A stretch of DNA of 64,000 nucleotides from Amycolatopsis granulosa (GCF_011758745.1 NZ_JAANOV010000001.1:3968001-4032000); one strand, 5' to 3'; positions 55,568-64,000 are shown, counted from the stretch's first letter. Numbers and translations are program-made. Notes: a model not told the origin generated them from the sequence alone.

Positions 55568-58014
55568 GCGGCAGCCTGCGCGGCGAGCTCGGTCCGGTTC
55601 GTGACACCGAGCTTGGCGTAGATGTGCGACAGGTGCGTCTTGACCGTGCTGCGGCTCATGAACAACCGCGCCCCGATCTCGGGGTTGTTCAGGCCCTGCA
55701 CGGCCAGGCGCACCACACTCTCCTCGGTCGGGGTGAGACTCGCCCAGCCGCTCGCCGGCCGGCCACGCCTGCCGCGGGCGCGGCGCGCGTAGCCGATGGC
55801 GTCCTCGAGCGGCATCGCGTTGCCGGGCACCGGGCCGTGCGGCAGGCCGAGGTCCCGCTTCGCGCGTTCCACTGCCTGCCGTAGCGGCTCGTCCTCGGTG
55901 GACAACGCCGCCAAGCTGCTCAAGCAGCACCACCACAACCCGTGCTCCACGCGGATCGCCAGCGCCTCGTGGTGCAGGTCCGCCGAACCGGTGAGGAAGG
56001 CGGACTGTTCGAGCGCGTCCGCGACCACTCTCGGCATCCCGGCCTGCCGGGCGGCACCGAGAGCGTCTCCGGCGACCGCGGCCGCCGCTTCGCGGTCCCC
56101 GGTCAACCGCAAAGCTTCCGCAAGCCCGACCAGCGCGGGCGGGGTGCGCTCCCGGCGGAACCAGCCGATCGCCTCGCACGGCTCGCCCGACCACAGGTGC
56201 AGATAGCCCTTCGCGACAGCCAGCCCGGGCACGAAGGGCGCCGACCCGGCGCCCTCGACCAGCCGGACCATCGGGTCGAGCGCGGCCGCGGCCGCGGTCA
56301 GGTTCCCCGCCGTGCCCTCGATCATCGCGAGGACGCTCGTCGCCGAGCCGATGCGGTGGTAGTCCTCGAGCGGCCGGGCCACCCGCACACCCTCCGCGGC
56401 GAGCTCACGCGCCCGGGTGAGGTGCCCGGTGTAGAGGGCGCTCGACGCGAGGAAGGACAGCGCGGTCGAGGCGACGCCGCGGTCTCCGCGGGGCAGCAGA
56501 CCCGCCACCGCGGTCTCCAGCAGCGGAACCGCGGCCGCGTGGTCGTCCCGCAGGTGGGCGATGATGCCCAGCAACGCGGTCGCCCCGTCGCGGACGAAAC
56601 CGCCGTGGGCGCTGCGGGCCCGCTCGGCGAGTCGCGTCGCGGCGGCGAAGTCCCGCATCAGCTCGCCGAGCGCGGCCAGGAGGGTGGCGAGGCCGTCGTC
56701 CGGGACGATCGCCAGGGCCGCCCGGGTCGCATCGTGGTCCGGGCCCAGCTGCTGGGTGGTGTCGGCGACGAGGGCGAGGCCGGTCAGCAGCCGGGCCTGC
56801 AGCTCGGTGCCGTCCGGGCCGCGGTCGAGGGCCCGGCGCAGCAGCGTCATGCCCTCGTGGCCGCGCCCGTTGAGATGCCACAGCCAGGCCAGCCCCGCGG
56901 CGAGCCGCCGCCCGCGTCCGGGATCCGCGGCGAGCCCGTACTCGATCGCGGCATGCAGGTTCTCCTGATCGGGGCCGACCGCCGCGCGCCACGCGTCCTT
57001 GTCGGTCTCCAGCAGCGGCTCGGCCTCCTCGACGATCGCGAGGAAGGTGCCGAGGTGCCGGCCGCGGATCTCGTCCTCCTCGCCCGAGGACACCAGCCGG
57101 GCGAGGGCGTACTGCCGGATCGTCTCCAGCATCCGGTAGCGCGTGACAGCGCCCGTCGTGTCCGCGATGACGAGCGAGGTGTCGACCAGCCGGCCGAGCC
57201 CGGCGCGCACGTCCGTTCGCGGCAGACCGGACACGCCGGTGGCCGCACCGAGGGTGAACCCGCCGGTGCAGACACCGAGCCGGCGGAAGAGCACGCGGTC
57301 GGCGTCGCTGAGCAGGTCGTGGCTCCAGGCCATGGACGCCGCGAGCGTCTGGTGCCGCGCCGCCACCCCGCGCGGGCCGCGCACGAGCAGGGCGAACCGG
57401 TCGTCGAGACCGTCGAGGATCTCCGGGACGGACAGGGTCCCGGACCAGGCGGCGGCGAGCTCGATCGCCAGCGGGATCCCGTCCAGCCGGGCGCACAGGA
57501 CGCTCGTCGCCGCGGTTTCGCCCGTGCCGGACCGGGCGCGGAACAGGGCGACGGCGTCAGCGGAGCTGAGGGAGGGCACCCGCCAGATCCGTTCCCCGGG
57601 CACGCCCAGCGGCTCCCGGCTGGTGGCCAGGACGGTGACGTTCGGGCAGCCGCTGACGAGCTCCACGGCGGCTTCGGCAGCGGCGGTGAGGACGTGCTCG
57701 CAGTTGTCCAGGCACACGAGCATCCGGCGGTCGCCGATCTGCCGGGCCAGCGAGCCGTGGTCCGGGGTGCGGAGGGTGCCGGTCGCCTCGGCCAGGAGTT
57801 TCGGCACGACGGCCGGATCGGAGGTGGCGGTGAGGTCGGCCCAGCGGACCTCGTCGTGGGACTCGGCCACCCGCAAGGCCAGCCGGGTCTTGCCGCAGCC
57901 GCCCGGACCCGCCACGGTCACCAGCCGGTGCGCGGCGAGTTCCGCGGTGAGCGCGGCCAGCTCCACCTCCCGCCCGACGAACGGGGTGAGCTGCGGCGGC
58001 AGGGTGGCTGACAT
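55552..58014 (-). CDS. LuxR-family regulator with NB-ARC-type ATPase
   Basis: An 820-residue regulator. The N-terminal ATPase has FVGREVELAALTAELAAHRL, VAGPGGCGKTRLALRVA (Walker A at ~35-42) and VCLDNCEHVLTA. A TPR-like helical middle is followed by a C-terminal LuxR helix-turn-helix (LTPTEESVVRLAVQGLNNPE, IGARLFMSRSTVKTHLSHI). The ATG at 58014 is a solid start. It is divergent from a RibD/DHFR-like gene across 106 bases. Such regulators usually activate neighbouring genes on binding an unknown signal. Confidence 0.92.
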   Translation of the reverse strand: MSATLPPQLTPFVGREVELAALTAELAAHRLVTVAGPGGCGKTRLALRVAESHDEVRWADLTATSDPAVVPKLLAEATGTLRTPDHGSLARQIGDRRMLVCLDNCEHVLTAAAEAAVELVSGCPNVTVLATSREPLGVPGERIWRVPSLSSADAVALFRARSGTGETAATSVLCARLDGIPLAIELAAAWSGTLSVPEILDGLDDRFALLVRGPRGVAARHQTLAASMAWSHDLLSDADRVLFRRLGVCTGGFTLGAATGVSGLPRTDVRAGLGRLVDTSLVIADTTGAVTRYRMLETIRQYALARLVSSGEEDEIRGRHLGTFLAIVEEAEPLLETDKDAWRAAVGPDQENLHAAIEYGLAADPGRGRRLAAGLAWLWHLNGRGHEGMTLLRRALDRGPDGTELQARLLTGLALVADTTQQLGPDHDATRAALAIVPDDGLATLLAALGELMRDFAAATRLAERARSAHGGFVRDGATALLGIIAHLRDDHAAAVPLLETAVAGLLPRGDRGVASTALSFLASSALYTGHLTRARELAAEGVRVARPLEDYHRIGSATSVLAMIEGTAGNLTAAAAALDPMVRLVEGAGSAPFVPGLAVAKGYLHLWSGEPCEAIGWFRRERTPPALVGLAEALRLTGDREAAAAVAGDALGAARQAGMPRVVADALEQSAFLTGSADLHHEALAIRVEHGLWWCCLSSLAALSTEDEPLRQAVERAKRDLGLPHGPVPGNAMPLEDAIGYARRARGRRGRPASGWASLTPTEESVVRLAVQGLNNPEIGARLFMSRSTVKTHLSHIYAKLGVTNRTELAAQAAAQPMT

Positions 58015-58120
58015 CGCGGATCAGTGTGCCATCCCGGACGGTGGCCAGGTGGCCGATATTTCCGCGCCGCCGCGGCCGCACAGTGGGTTCCTGTCCGGTT
58101 CACCAGATTGAGGAGTGCAG

Positions 58121-58699
58121 ATGAGCAAGGTCATCGCCAACATGTCCATGTCCCTCGACGGCTTCATCGCCGACCGCGGCGACGGCATCGACCTGCTGTT
58201 CGGCTGGATGGGCAACGGTGACGTCGAGGTGCCCACCGCCGTGGAGTGGGCGACGTTCCGCATGTCACCGGCGAGCGCGGAGTACATGCGCGAAGCGATG
58301 TCCCGCGTCGGCGCGCTGATCGCGGGCCGCCACCTCTACGACATCACCCACGGGTGGGGCGGCCGGCACCCGATGGGGGTCCCGGTCGTGGTGGTGTCGC
58401 ATTCGACACCGGACGACGCTCCGGCGGGTTTCGCGTTCGTGCCCGGCATCGAGGAGGCGGTCCGCGTCGCCGCGGAACGGGCCGGGGACAAGGACGTGGT
58501 GATCGCGAGCGCGAAGATCGCCCAGCAGGCACTGGACGCCGGCCTGCTGGACGCCATCCACGTCGACCAGGTGCCGGTGCTGCTCGGCGAGGGCGTGCGC
58601 TGGTTCGAGAACCTGACGAAGGCGCCCGTGCGGTTGAGCAACCCCACCGTGGTGGAGGGCAACGGCGTGACGCACCTGGCCTACGACGTCGTGCGGTGA
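58121..58699 (+). CDS. RibD C-terminal / dihydrofolate reductase-like protein
   Basis: A 192-residue protein of the DHFR-like family (RibD C-terminal domain), which binds NADPH and reduces a pterin or flavin-precursor substrate. Signatures are IANMSMSLDGFIADRGDGID, LIAGRHLYDITHGWGG and VVIASAKIAQQALDAGLLDA. The ATG at 58121 follows GAGGAG. It is divergent from the LuxR-type regulator, its likely controller. True dihydrofolate reductase or riboflavin activity is not implied; many such proteins are of unknown specificity. Confidence 0.88.
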   Translation: MSKVIANMSMSLDGFIADRGDGIDLLFGWMGNGDVEVPTAVEWATFRMSPASAEYMREAMSRVGALIAGRHLYDITHGWGGRHPMGVPVVVVSHSTPDDAPAGFAFVPGIEEAVRVAAERAGDKDVVIASAKIAQQALDAGLLDAIHVDQVPVLLGEGVRWFENLTKAPVRLSNPTVVEGNGVTHLAYDVVR

Positions 58700-58753
58700 A
58701 CGCGAGCCGGTCGGAGGAGTAGCCGAACCCGTCCGGGGTGCGGGTGTGCTGGT

Positions 58754-59359
58754 TCAGCGGGACCGGAACCGGGCACGCGCGACCCAGGGCGGCACGAACA
58801 GCAGGAACAGCGAGAAGTACCCCACCGCAGGCACCAGCGCCGCCAGCGCGAACGCCGCGATCAGGGCGATCGCCACGCCGACGGAGTTGAACACCCACTC
58901 CGGGTTGATCTCGGAGGTGTCGTACATCAGGTCGGAGTTGCGGCGGACCAGCAGGGTGATCGCCGTCAGGCACAGCGTGTTGGCGAAGACCGTGCCGATG
59001 TAGAACAGCACCGTGAACCGCTCGTTGCCGTAGGCACCGGTCAGCTCGGTGGGGAACGGCAGGACCGCCACGGTCAGCAACCACGCCAGATTCAGCCATA
59101 CGAGTGCCTTGTTGTACGACTTGATGTGCTCGAACAGGTGATGGTGGCTCATCCACTGCCGGCCGATCACCACGAAGCTGAGCAGGAAGCTGAAGATCTC
59201 CCAGCGGTTCTGGCTGATCACGTCGGACGCCGGGCGGTGCTGGTCCACCAGTTCCGGCACGGCGTCGACGAGGGGCAGGACCAGCAGGGTCAGCGCGATC
59301 GCCACGACGGCGTCGGAGAAGAAGACCAGGCGCTCGGCTGTTTTCGGCCTGGCACTCAT
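58754..59359 (-). CDS. TMEM175-family potassium channel-like protein
   Basis: A 201-residue membrane protein with about five or six helices. The first helix carries RLVFFSDAVVAIALTLLVLP, the signature (RxxxFSDAxxxIxxTLL) of bacterial TMEM175 potassium-selective channels, which work as tetramers of six-helix units. Later blocks SYNKALVWLNLAWLLTVAVLP and NSVGVAIALIAAFALAALVP are membrane segments. The ATG at 59359 opens the family's normal N-terminus. It is transcribed alone; 137 bases upstream lies the small zinc-ribbon gene on the same strand. Confidence 0.9.
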   Translation of the reverse strand: MSARPKTAERLVFFSDAVVAIALTLLVLPLVDAVPELVDQHRPASDVISQNRWEIFSFLLSFVVIGRQWMSHHHLFEHIKSYNKALVWLNLAWLLTVAVLPFPTELTGAYGNERFTVLFYIGTVFANTLCLTAITLLVRRNSDLMYDTSEINPEWVFNSVGVAIALIAAFALAALVPAVGYFSLFLLFVPPWVARARFRSR

Positions 59360-59496
59360 CGTCTCATTAGCAGCCGCGGGGTTCCGGGTGTCAAGATCTC
59401 CACCCGCCCCCGGCGCGGCGCTCCACGGCCATGAGGACTAGGGACCCCGCTGCCTGACCCGCGCACAGCGAAGGTCGCCACAAGTGGTGCGTCAGC

Positions 59497-59700
59497 TCAG
59501 ACCGGCGGCTGCAGACCGGGCAGCCAGCCGGGCCGCGGCAGGTGGCTGCACGTCGGGCACTTCTGCTCGGCGAGCAGCGTCATCGCCCGGCCGCCCATGA
59601 TGGCCATCTTCGGCCGGCTGATCGTGCCGTTCCCCGCGCAGGTCGGGCACTCCGTGTCCACCTGGTCGGAGCCGTTTTCGATCTGCTGCTCGTCGCTCAC
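59497..59700 (-). CDS. small zinc-ribbon protein
   Basis: A 67-residue protein with two CxxC motifs: ECPTCAGNGTISRPKM and KCPTCSHLPRP, likely holding one zinc ion in a DnaJ-like or ribbon fold. The first (CPTCAGNG) resembles the CxxCxGxG of DnaJ. The GTG at 59700 follows GAGGGCG. Similar short proteins are widespread in actinobacteria and unassigned. It may act in protein handling, but that is a guess. Confidence 0.65.
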   Translation of the reverse strand: MSDEQQIENGSDQVDTECPTCAGNGTISRPKMAIMGGRAMTLLAEQKCPTCSHLPRPGWLPGLQPPV

Positions 59701-60180
59701 GCGTCACGCCCTCACGTCGGTTCTATTCCCAGGTCCGACGCAAGTCTGGCAGGGGACCTTCTCGGGATCGCGTCGCTGCCCTCAGGGTGGCGGCGGTGAC
59801 GGGGCTGCATCACGTAGCCGCTGCCTCTGCGGACTCGTACACGTTCGCCGCGACGGTCTTCCTCAATCGCACCTGACGTTTTCACGCATATATCGCAGCG
59901 GTTTCATGACCGATCGCCGCGCGCACCCGACGGGCAGACCGGACGCGTCCATCGCCAAGTCGCGGCGGGACTGAGCGTGCCCCTACAGGATGGCCTCGCG
60001 GCAGTCGCCGACCCGGATCGCGACCTCCACACGGCCGTCCCCGCGAGAGGCGGCGGGGACGGTGTCGATCGGGCGGTGGGCCGAACCGATCGCGTGGGTC
60101 GGCCACTATGACTGCCACACCGCACAGAAAGCGGTACTCGTACAGGCTCGTTCGGCGTTAGCCACCGGTAGCCTCGTCGC
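59701..60180. other. 480-base gap without a convincing gene
   Basis: The stretch has several short frames on both strands, but none with a good start, Shine-Dalgarno sequence and codon bias together. A piece with AT-rich composition lies at about 59870-59910. On the minus strand an open run of about 40 codons ends at 59983 with plausible amino acid content but no start. I see no RNA gene in it. Confidence 0.5.
60161..60180 (+). promoter_or_regulatory. -10 element for leaderless Nudix gene
   Basis: TAGCCT lies seven bases before the GTG at 60181, which is the usual spacing for a leaderless transcript. A -35 is not obvious. Confidence 0.35.
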
Positions 60181-60675
60181 GTGGACTTGCTGCCGTTCGA
60201 CGAGTACGTGCGCTCCCTGAACCGCAAGCGCATGTCGGCTGGCGTCCTCTTCTATGACCGCGAGGACCGAGTGCTGCTCGTCCAACCCTCGTACAAGCCG
60301 CACTGGGACATCCCTGGCGGGGCGGTCGACGCTGACGAGGCGCCTTGGACGACGGCCGCGCGAGAGGTCCGCGAGGAAATCAGTCTCGATCGGGCCATTG
60401 GTCGGCCACTGGTGATCGACTACTTGCGGGACGATGGACGGTTTCCGGAGGGGCTGGCGTTCATCTTCGAGGGCGGGCTGATCAGTGAGCCAGAGGTGGC
60501 TGACCTGAAGCTCACGGGCCCGGAGATCCTGTTCGCCGGGCTCTACTCGCTCAGTGAGGCCACGGTGATGCTGAAGCCGTCACTGCTGGCCAGGCTCATC
60601 GTTGCGCTGGAGGCCGTCCATTCGGGTGCTCTCGCGCTGTGCGAGGACGGCAAGCGAGCTGACGGCTCAAGCTGA
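60181..60675 (+). CDS. Nudix hydrolase
   Basis: A 164-residue hydrolase of nucleoside diphosphates linked to another moiety. The Nudix box is complete: GGAVDADEAPWTTAAREVREEIS fits Gx5Ex7REUxEExGU, with the metal-binding Glu pair in REVREEI. It begins with GTG at 60181 and looks leaderless. The N-terminus (FDEYVRSLNRKRMSAGVLFY) and strand VLLVQPSYKPHWDIPG are typical. Its substrate is unknown. It is the last regular gene before the disturbed region to the right. Confidence 0.92.
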   Translation: MDLLPFDEYVRSLNRKRMSAGVLFYDREDRVLLVQPSYKPHWDIPGGAVDADEAPWTTAAREVREEISLDRAIGRPLVIDYLRDDGRFPEGLAFIFEGGLISEPEVADLKLTGPEILFAGLYSLSEATVMLKPSLLARLIVALEAVHSGALALCEDGKRADGSS

Positions 60676-60725
60676 TCAGCCCGACATCGCGTTGCTGGGG
60701 AGCCGACCACGTAAGATCATCTCGC

Positions 60726-60905
60726 ATGGATCCGGCTGTGAACACCAACGTCGTCTTCTTCCAGGCGAACGGCAGTGACGAGGATCTCCTGCAGGGCGCC
60801 GCGCCCGCTCAGGCGGAGGACGCCGTCCGGCAGGCCTGGCGCCAGGCGCAGGAGGAGCGGCAGGTCCAGGCCAACGCAATCACCCAGGTGCAATGCACCT
60901 GGTAG
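60726..60905 (+). CDS. 59-residue ORF overlapping the next gene
   Basis: ATG at 60726 to TAG at 60903-60905 encodes 59 residues, Gln/Ala/Glu-rich (GAAPAQAEDAVRQAWRQAQE, QVQANAITQVQCTW). TAAGAT at 60712-60717 lies eight bases before the ATG, as for leaderless genes. The stop overlaps the start of the frameshifted gene at 60893, so the two would be translationally coupled. I do not recognise it. It is too short to be sure it is a gene; the coupling and the -10 box are the support. Confidence 0.4.
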   Translation: MDPAVNTNVVFFQANGSDEDLLQGAAPAQAEDAVRQAWRQAQEERQVQANAITQVQCTW

Positions 60906-61629
60906 CCCTCGGAAGCCGACCGGCGACCTTCCGCGGCGTGGAATTCACCTACGTGTTCGCGCGTCCCCAGGACGGCGTGCGGCCTTCCACAGGGCGGCGA
61001 AGGCCGTCGCGTGGATCGAGCTGGACCACGCCGTTCAGTCGCACGCGACAGCTCGGGCGGAGGGTGAGTGGTTGCCCATCCTCCACACCCACGACGGCCC
61101 CTTGGGGTTCTACGCGTCCTTTCCGTTGGTGGGCGACCGGTTGCATGTGGGATTCGCCAGGGTGCGGATCTCGGACACCGCCCGGGTCGGGATGTCCCAC
61201 CTCCTGTGGAACAGGCTCGTGCAGATGAGCGAGGAGGAGATCGAGGAACTTGTCGCGGAAGCGGCCGGCAACCTCATGGACCAGCTTCGCTTCACGGTGT
61301 TCGTGGATGAGGAGAAGGGACGCATGGCCATCCTCGAACGCCCCGACGGCAACCTCCGCGCCGCGCCCGCGATCGTGATGGGCGACTTTCCCGGGCAGGC
61401 CGCCGAGCAGATCGGTGAGGACGAGCTGATCGTGGGGTTGATCAGCCCGGACCAGCTCTGTATCGCGGGGGCCAGGTCGGGATGGGTCGAGGAGATCATG
61501 GACTGGGTCCGCACGTCGCCCGACCCGAGCGGCGACCTCGTGCCCGCCGTCCTGCTGATGGACCGTTCCGGGATCAGGGAGATGGTGGCCGAACGTCCGA
61601 CGGGACGGGTGCCCGCCGCGTGTCGCTGG
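60893..61629 (+). pseudogene. unknown gene with a frameshift
   Basis: From the ATG at 60893 the frame reads MHLVALGSRPATFRGVEFTY and VFARPQDGV, with normal amino acid content. At about 60980 the coding signal passes to another frame (AFHRAAKAVAWIELDHAVQS), as if one base were missing, and continues for about 210 codons (WLPILHTHDGPLGFYASFPL, MSEEEIEELVAEAAGNLMDQ, GRMAILERPDGN). The latter frame runs through the terminator at 61630 without a stop, so the original end is also damaged or misread. I do not recognise the family. A sequencing error is as likely as a true mutation. Confidence 0.55.
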
Positions 61630-61665
61630 GGCCGTCCCCTCGGGAGTACTCCCGAGGGGACGGCC
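61630..61665. terminator. 36-base perfect palindrome, likely terminator
   Basis: GGCCGTCCCCTCGGGAGT and its exact reverse complement abut (18 + 18 bases). It lies between the plus-strand frameshifted gene and the converging minus-strand broken gene, which ends at 61669. It is a strong intrinsic hairpin and probably terminates both. Confidence 0.75.
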
Positions 61666-61668
61666 GCC

Positions 61669-62101
61669 TCACGTCAGCTTGTTGACCGCCGACTGGGCCT
61701 TGCCCTTGACCGTGCCCAGCGCGTCCTTCGTGGGCGAGTAGGTGGCGTTGAGGCCGGGGTCGGGTTTGGGGGCGGCGCCGGGGCCGCCGAGGGGTTGAGG
61801 TCCATCAGGTACTCGATACCGACTTCGCCGCCGGACCAGGAGCCCTTGTGGCCGTCGGGGCCGTCGGAAGGTCCGGCCAGGCGGACCGTACCGCGGACGG
61901 TATCTGCGGCGGCGGCGGTCAAGCCCCACGGATCCAGACGGATGGGTACTCCTTGCGTTCAAGGTTTGAGGCGACAGCCTTGTCCTTGATACTCGTATTG
62001 ATCCGGAAGACGAAACTGTTGAGTAGGTCATCTCGCGCTCCGGCTCCGGTCGTCTCCTCGAGTTCTGCGATCTTCGTCCTGATTTCTTCGCACCGGTCCA
62101 C
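61669..62101 (-). pseudogene. broken gene on the minus strand
   Basis: Three open pieces follow each other in different frames. From the GTG at 62101: DRCEEIRTKIAELEETTGAG then DDLLNSFVFRINTSIKDKAV and YPSVWIRGA, stop at 61919. Next, LTAAAADTVRGTVRLAGPSD and GSWSGGEVGIEYLMDLNP. Last, GGPGAAPKPDPGLNATYSPT ending KAQSAVNKLT at 61669. Each piece has sensible residue content, and together they would make a protein of about 145 residues with two frameshifts. No known family is evident. It might instead be two or three tiny genes, but the smooth continuation argues for one damaged gene. Confidence 0.5.
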
Positions 62102-62184
62102 AACCTGAGGTCCTTACATATGGAGTCCGGCTGTCTCCAGGAAAAGGCTGATGCGACCAGCTATGGGACGTGGCGATGCCGGCG

Positions 62185-63963
62185 CTAGTGTTGACTAACC
62201 GCCTTTACTCTCCCCAGCAACGCCTCCTGGCTTCGCCTGCTTCGTACGTCATCTTTTCGCAGGCTCCGCCCCTCGGCGAGCACATCTCGGAATTCCGCTG
62301 ACGCAACTTCTACGGCAGATGTGATGGCATTTTCTATGTCTTCGGACAGCTTGTCAGATATGCGGAAATTGAGTTTCTTCGGGTTTTCGAGTTTTTTAGC
62401 TGCGGCGTCGATATCGCCAGTCTCAAAGATTGAGATGAGGCCGGGATTAACGAGAGCCGACGCCATCATGGCAATGTGGTACTTGGCTGCCTTTAGCGTG
62501 GTGGATTCCGGCGTCCTTGCGAAATACCTATCAATGCGATAGATCATCCAGGCCGCGTAGTAATATGTTTCGACGGGATAATTTCCCCACACGAAGGACC
62601 CTTCTACTTCGAGATCTTTCGGCGATCCAATCGCACGAGAAGACTCGCCGAAAAGGGTTGCTGCCACAGCGCGGTTCAACTCGGGCGTCGCGACTACGCG
62701 GGTACGAGCAAATGCAAGTGCCGCTCCACGGTTCTGGCGCTCGTAACGCAAGCCGTCTGCGCCGGACTGCGCGAAGTACTCCTCAACGTTTTTCGCAATT
62801 TGCGAGCTAGCCTGTATATCCGTAGATCCAATCGCAGTTTGCAGGTTGGTTGCGATAGAGACACTTGTCCGAACGTCACGGTCGTTCGAACTCACAATCT
62901 TAACGGGTATCCAGAGGTTATCCAGCAGTTGAGGGTCATTTTTCACCTCGTCGGTTTCTGACCATCGGATGAGCTGATGGCTTGTCTGTCCGCCATTGAC
63001 AATTTGGTATCCCGAAATAAAGAATCTGTCGCCATTCCCGCGCAGGCCGGTTGCAATGATTGTCAATCCATTATTCAAGAAAGGGAAATGCTCGCGTTCG
63101 GCCGACTGCAACGTCCCCATAATCCGGCTGTTCACCGTATTGTGGGGGCCGAGGTCGAGACGAACATTGTCGTCGAATATCCCGGCGCGTACCTCTCCGA
63201 AATTATCTTTCAGGAGCTTCATGATCTCGGTGGCGGATACAAGACCGATGTAAGCCTCACTCACTCTCTCCGTTGCCGGTATCGTCTGCCGCTTCTCGAA
63301 GTTGAATTGGACGTTCTGAGGTCCGTGACGTTCTTTTTGCTTGTTGGCGAGCTCTTCATGGCCATGAGTGCGAAGTCTGAGACCCTCCGAATAGACTCCG
63401 AGTTCGCGTATGCGTGCAATCGCTTCTGTAACTTGAAGCTGGGACCGTGCACTCTGTCCCTCGTTGGAACTAGTAGTAACATAGTAAAGCTCGCACGGAA
63501 TACGACTGTCCTGGAATTTGTCACCATTCTCAGCTATGCGATCGATGAGGATCGCCACGTCGACTAACCGTGGCGGAAGTGCAACAGAGTTGGCCTTAAT
63601 CGCATACTTTGTAACTGCCTCGACGCCGTGAAGAAACTTGGCAATGAGCTTTGAGTCGTACGACTCGCTTGTCTTAGCCTGGATAAAGATTACCTTTGAA
63701 GAGTTTGCACTCTGTCCCGCAATTAGATCATCGATCTCCTCTGGTTCGAAGACAATCCGGTTATTGACAATTACCGCGGCAATGTCGATGCCTTCATCTT
63801 CGCCGCCGCCGAGAACTGTTCTTTCAATCGATTCAACGTCGTCGCGCACGTACTGAAATAGATAGTTAGCAGCGACGTATCGTTCGAACTTGTCAGCGTC
63901 GGTTCCTTCGAAGCCGAAGTCACGGCAGAATTTCGCAACACGCTTACCTGTAAGGGTGTCCAT
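62185..63963 (-). CDS. AIPR-family abortive-infection protein with nuclease-like N-terminus
   Basis: A 592-residue protein of the AIPR (abortive infection phage resistance, PF10592) family. The middle has the family hallmarks HFPFLNNGLTIIATG and ISGYQIVNGGQTSHQLI. The N-terminus looks like a PD-(D/E)xK nuclease: GGGEDEGIDIAAVIV (Asp60) and KVIFIQAKTSES (Gln95-x-Lys97). The ATG follows GAGGAGG five bases upstream. The DNA is clearly lower in GC than the rest of the window, with AT-ending codons, so it was probably acquired by transfer. Partner genes may lie beyond the right edge. Neighbouring genes on the left are broken. Confidence 0.85.
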   Translation of the reverse strand: MDTLTGKRVAKFCRDFGFEGTDADKFERYVAANYLFQYVRDDVESIERTVLGGGEDEGIDIAAVIVNNRIVFEPEEIDDLIAGQSANSSKVIFIQAKTSESYDSKLIAKFLHGVEAVTKYAIKANSVALPPRLVDVAILIDRIAENGDKFQDSRIPCELYYVTTSSNEGQSARSQLQVTEAIARIRELGVYSEGLRLRTHGHEELANKQKERHGPQNVQFNFEKRQTIPATERVSEAYIGLVSATEIMKLLKDNFGEVRAGIFDDNVRLDLGPHNTVNSRIMGTLQSAEREHFPFLNNGLTIIATGLRGNGDRFFISGYQIVNGGQTSHQLIRWSETDEVKNDPQLLDNLWIPVKIVSSNDRDVRTSVSIATNLQTAIGSTDIQASSQIAKNVEEYFAQSGADGLRYERQNRGAALAFARTRVVATPELNRAVAATLFGESSRAIGSPKDLEVEGSFVWGNYPVETYYYAAWMIYRIDRYFARTPESTTLKAAKYHIAMMASALVNPGLISIFETGDIDAAAKKLENPKKLNFRISDKLSEDIENAITSAVEVASAEFRDVLAEGRSLRKDDVRSRRSQEALLGRVKAVSQH

Positions 63964-64000
63964 TAAGCCTCCTCGTGAGAGCCGCCGCGCGGCGAGTGAC

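Noticed and set aside
59983-60105. Minus-strand open run ending VEVAIRVGDCREAIL
   Set aside because: Residue content is plausible, and it might be the tail of a lost gene. There is no start codon, Shine-Dalgarno sequence or recognisable family, so it is not listed as a gene.

Overview
The window is high-GC actinobacterial chromosome, most likely from the Pseudonocardiaceae (an Amycolatopsis-like organism). This is inferred from the roughly 70% GC coding bias, frequent GTG and TTG starts, an actinobacterial integration host factor (mIHF), DUF3558 lipoproteins, EspG/PPE/PE-like type VII secretion genes, a mycoredoxin-like glutaredoxin, an ECF42-DGPF sigma factor pair and LGFP-repeat secreted proteins. 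I saw no rRNA, tRNA, CRISPR array or complete insertion sequence.

Layout. 1-10.9 kb is fatty-acid and secondary metabolism: a TetR fragment, a secreted C39-like peptidase, a hotdog thioesterase, an acyl-CoA ligase, a stand-alone mIHF gene, an isochorismate synthase facing an Sfp-type phosphopantetheinyl transferase, an acyl-CoA dehydrogenase, and an operon of enoyl-CoA hydratase, acyl-CoA ligase and TetR regulator. 11.0-16.9 kb is the most unusual part. A PE-like / DUF3558 lipoprotein / PPE-like / EspG cassette has been tandemly copied so that three PE-like-lipoprotein pairs remain. Only one PPE-like gene is intact, the other two are decayed remnants, and fragments of the neighbouring acetyltransferase gene mark the copy junctions. 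16.9-20.9 kb has the acetyltransferase, a DtxR/MntR-type metal regulator, a flavin-dependent oxidoreductase, a zinc alcohol dehydrogenase and an RpiR regulator. 20.9-29.0 kb holds two large secreted beta-propeller proteins that end in LGFP repeats, with a P/T-rich membrane protein, a TetR gene and a glutaredoxin between them.

29.1-43.1 kb is mainly chromosomal housekeeping and regulator-enzyme pairs: purC, a DHA2 drug exporter with a MarR regulator, a quinone oxidoreductase opposite an HxlR regulator, a hydrolase opposite a MocR regulator, a membrane permease with a rhomboid protease, the ECF42-DGPF pair, an aldehyde dehydrogenase opposite a PucR regulator, and RNase Z. 43.2-59.7 kb has an AfsR-like giant regulator opposite an imine-reductase-like gene and a short-chain dehydrogenase, an MscS-related membrane protein, hydrolases, a third acyl-CoA ligase, a His-rich membrane protein, a ChaA-type exchanger, a SapA-like secreted protein, a LuxR-type ATPase regulator opposite a RibD/DHFR-like gene, a TMEM175-type channel and a small zinc-ribbon protein.

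59.7-64.0 kb is accessory. It has a Nudix hydrolase, a tiny ORF overlapping a frameshifted gene, a second frameshifted gene on the other strand, and an AIPR-family (abortive infection) gene whose base composition is clearly lower in GC than the rest. This looks like the edge of a horizontally acquired defence region that continues past the right end.

Many loci follow one pattern: a regulator next to or divergent from one enzyme, with a short inverted repeat between them. The candidate operators are listed separately. Starts were moved from the longest possible ORF wherever a Shine-Dalgarno sequence, a signal peptide or a -10 box placed for leaderless translation pointed to a better one.
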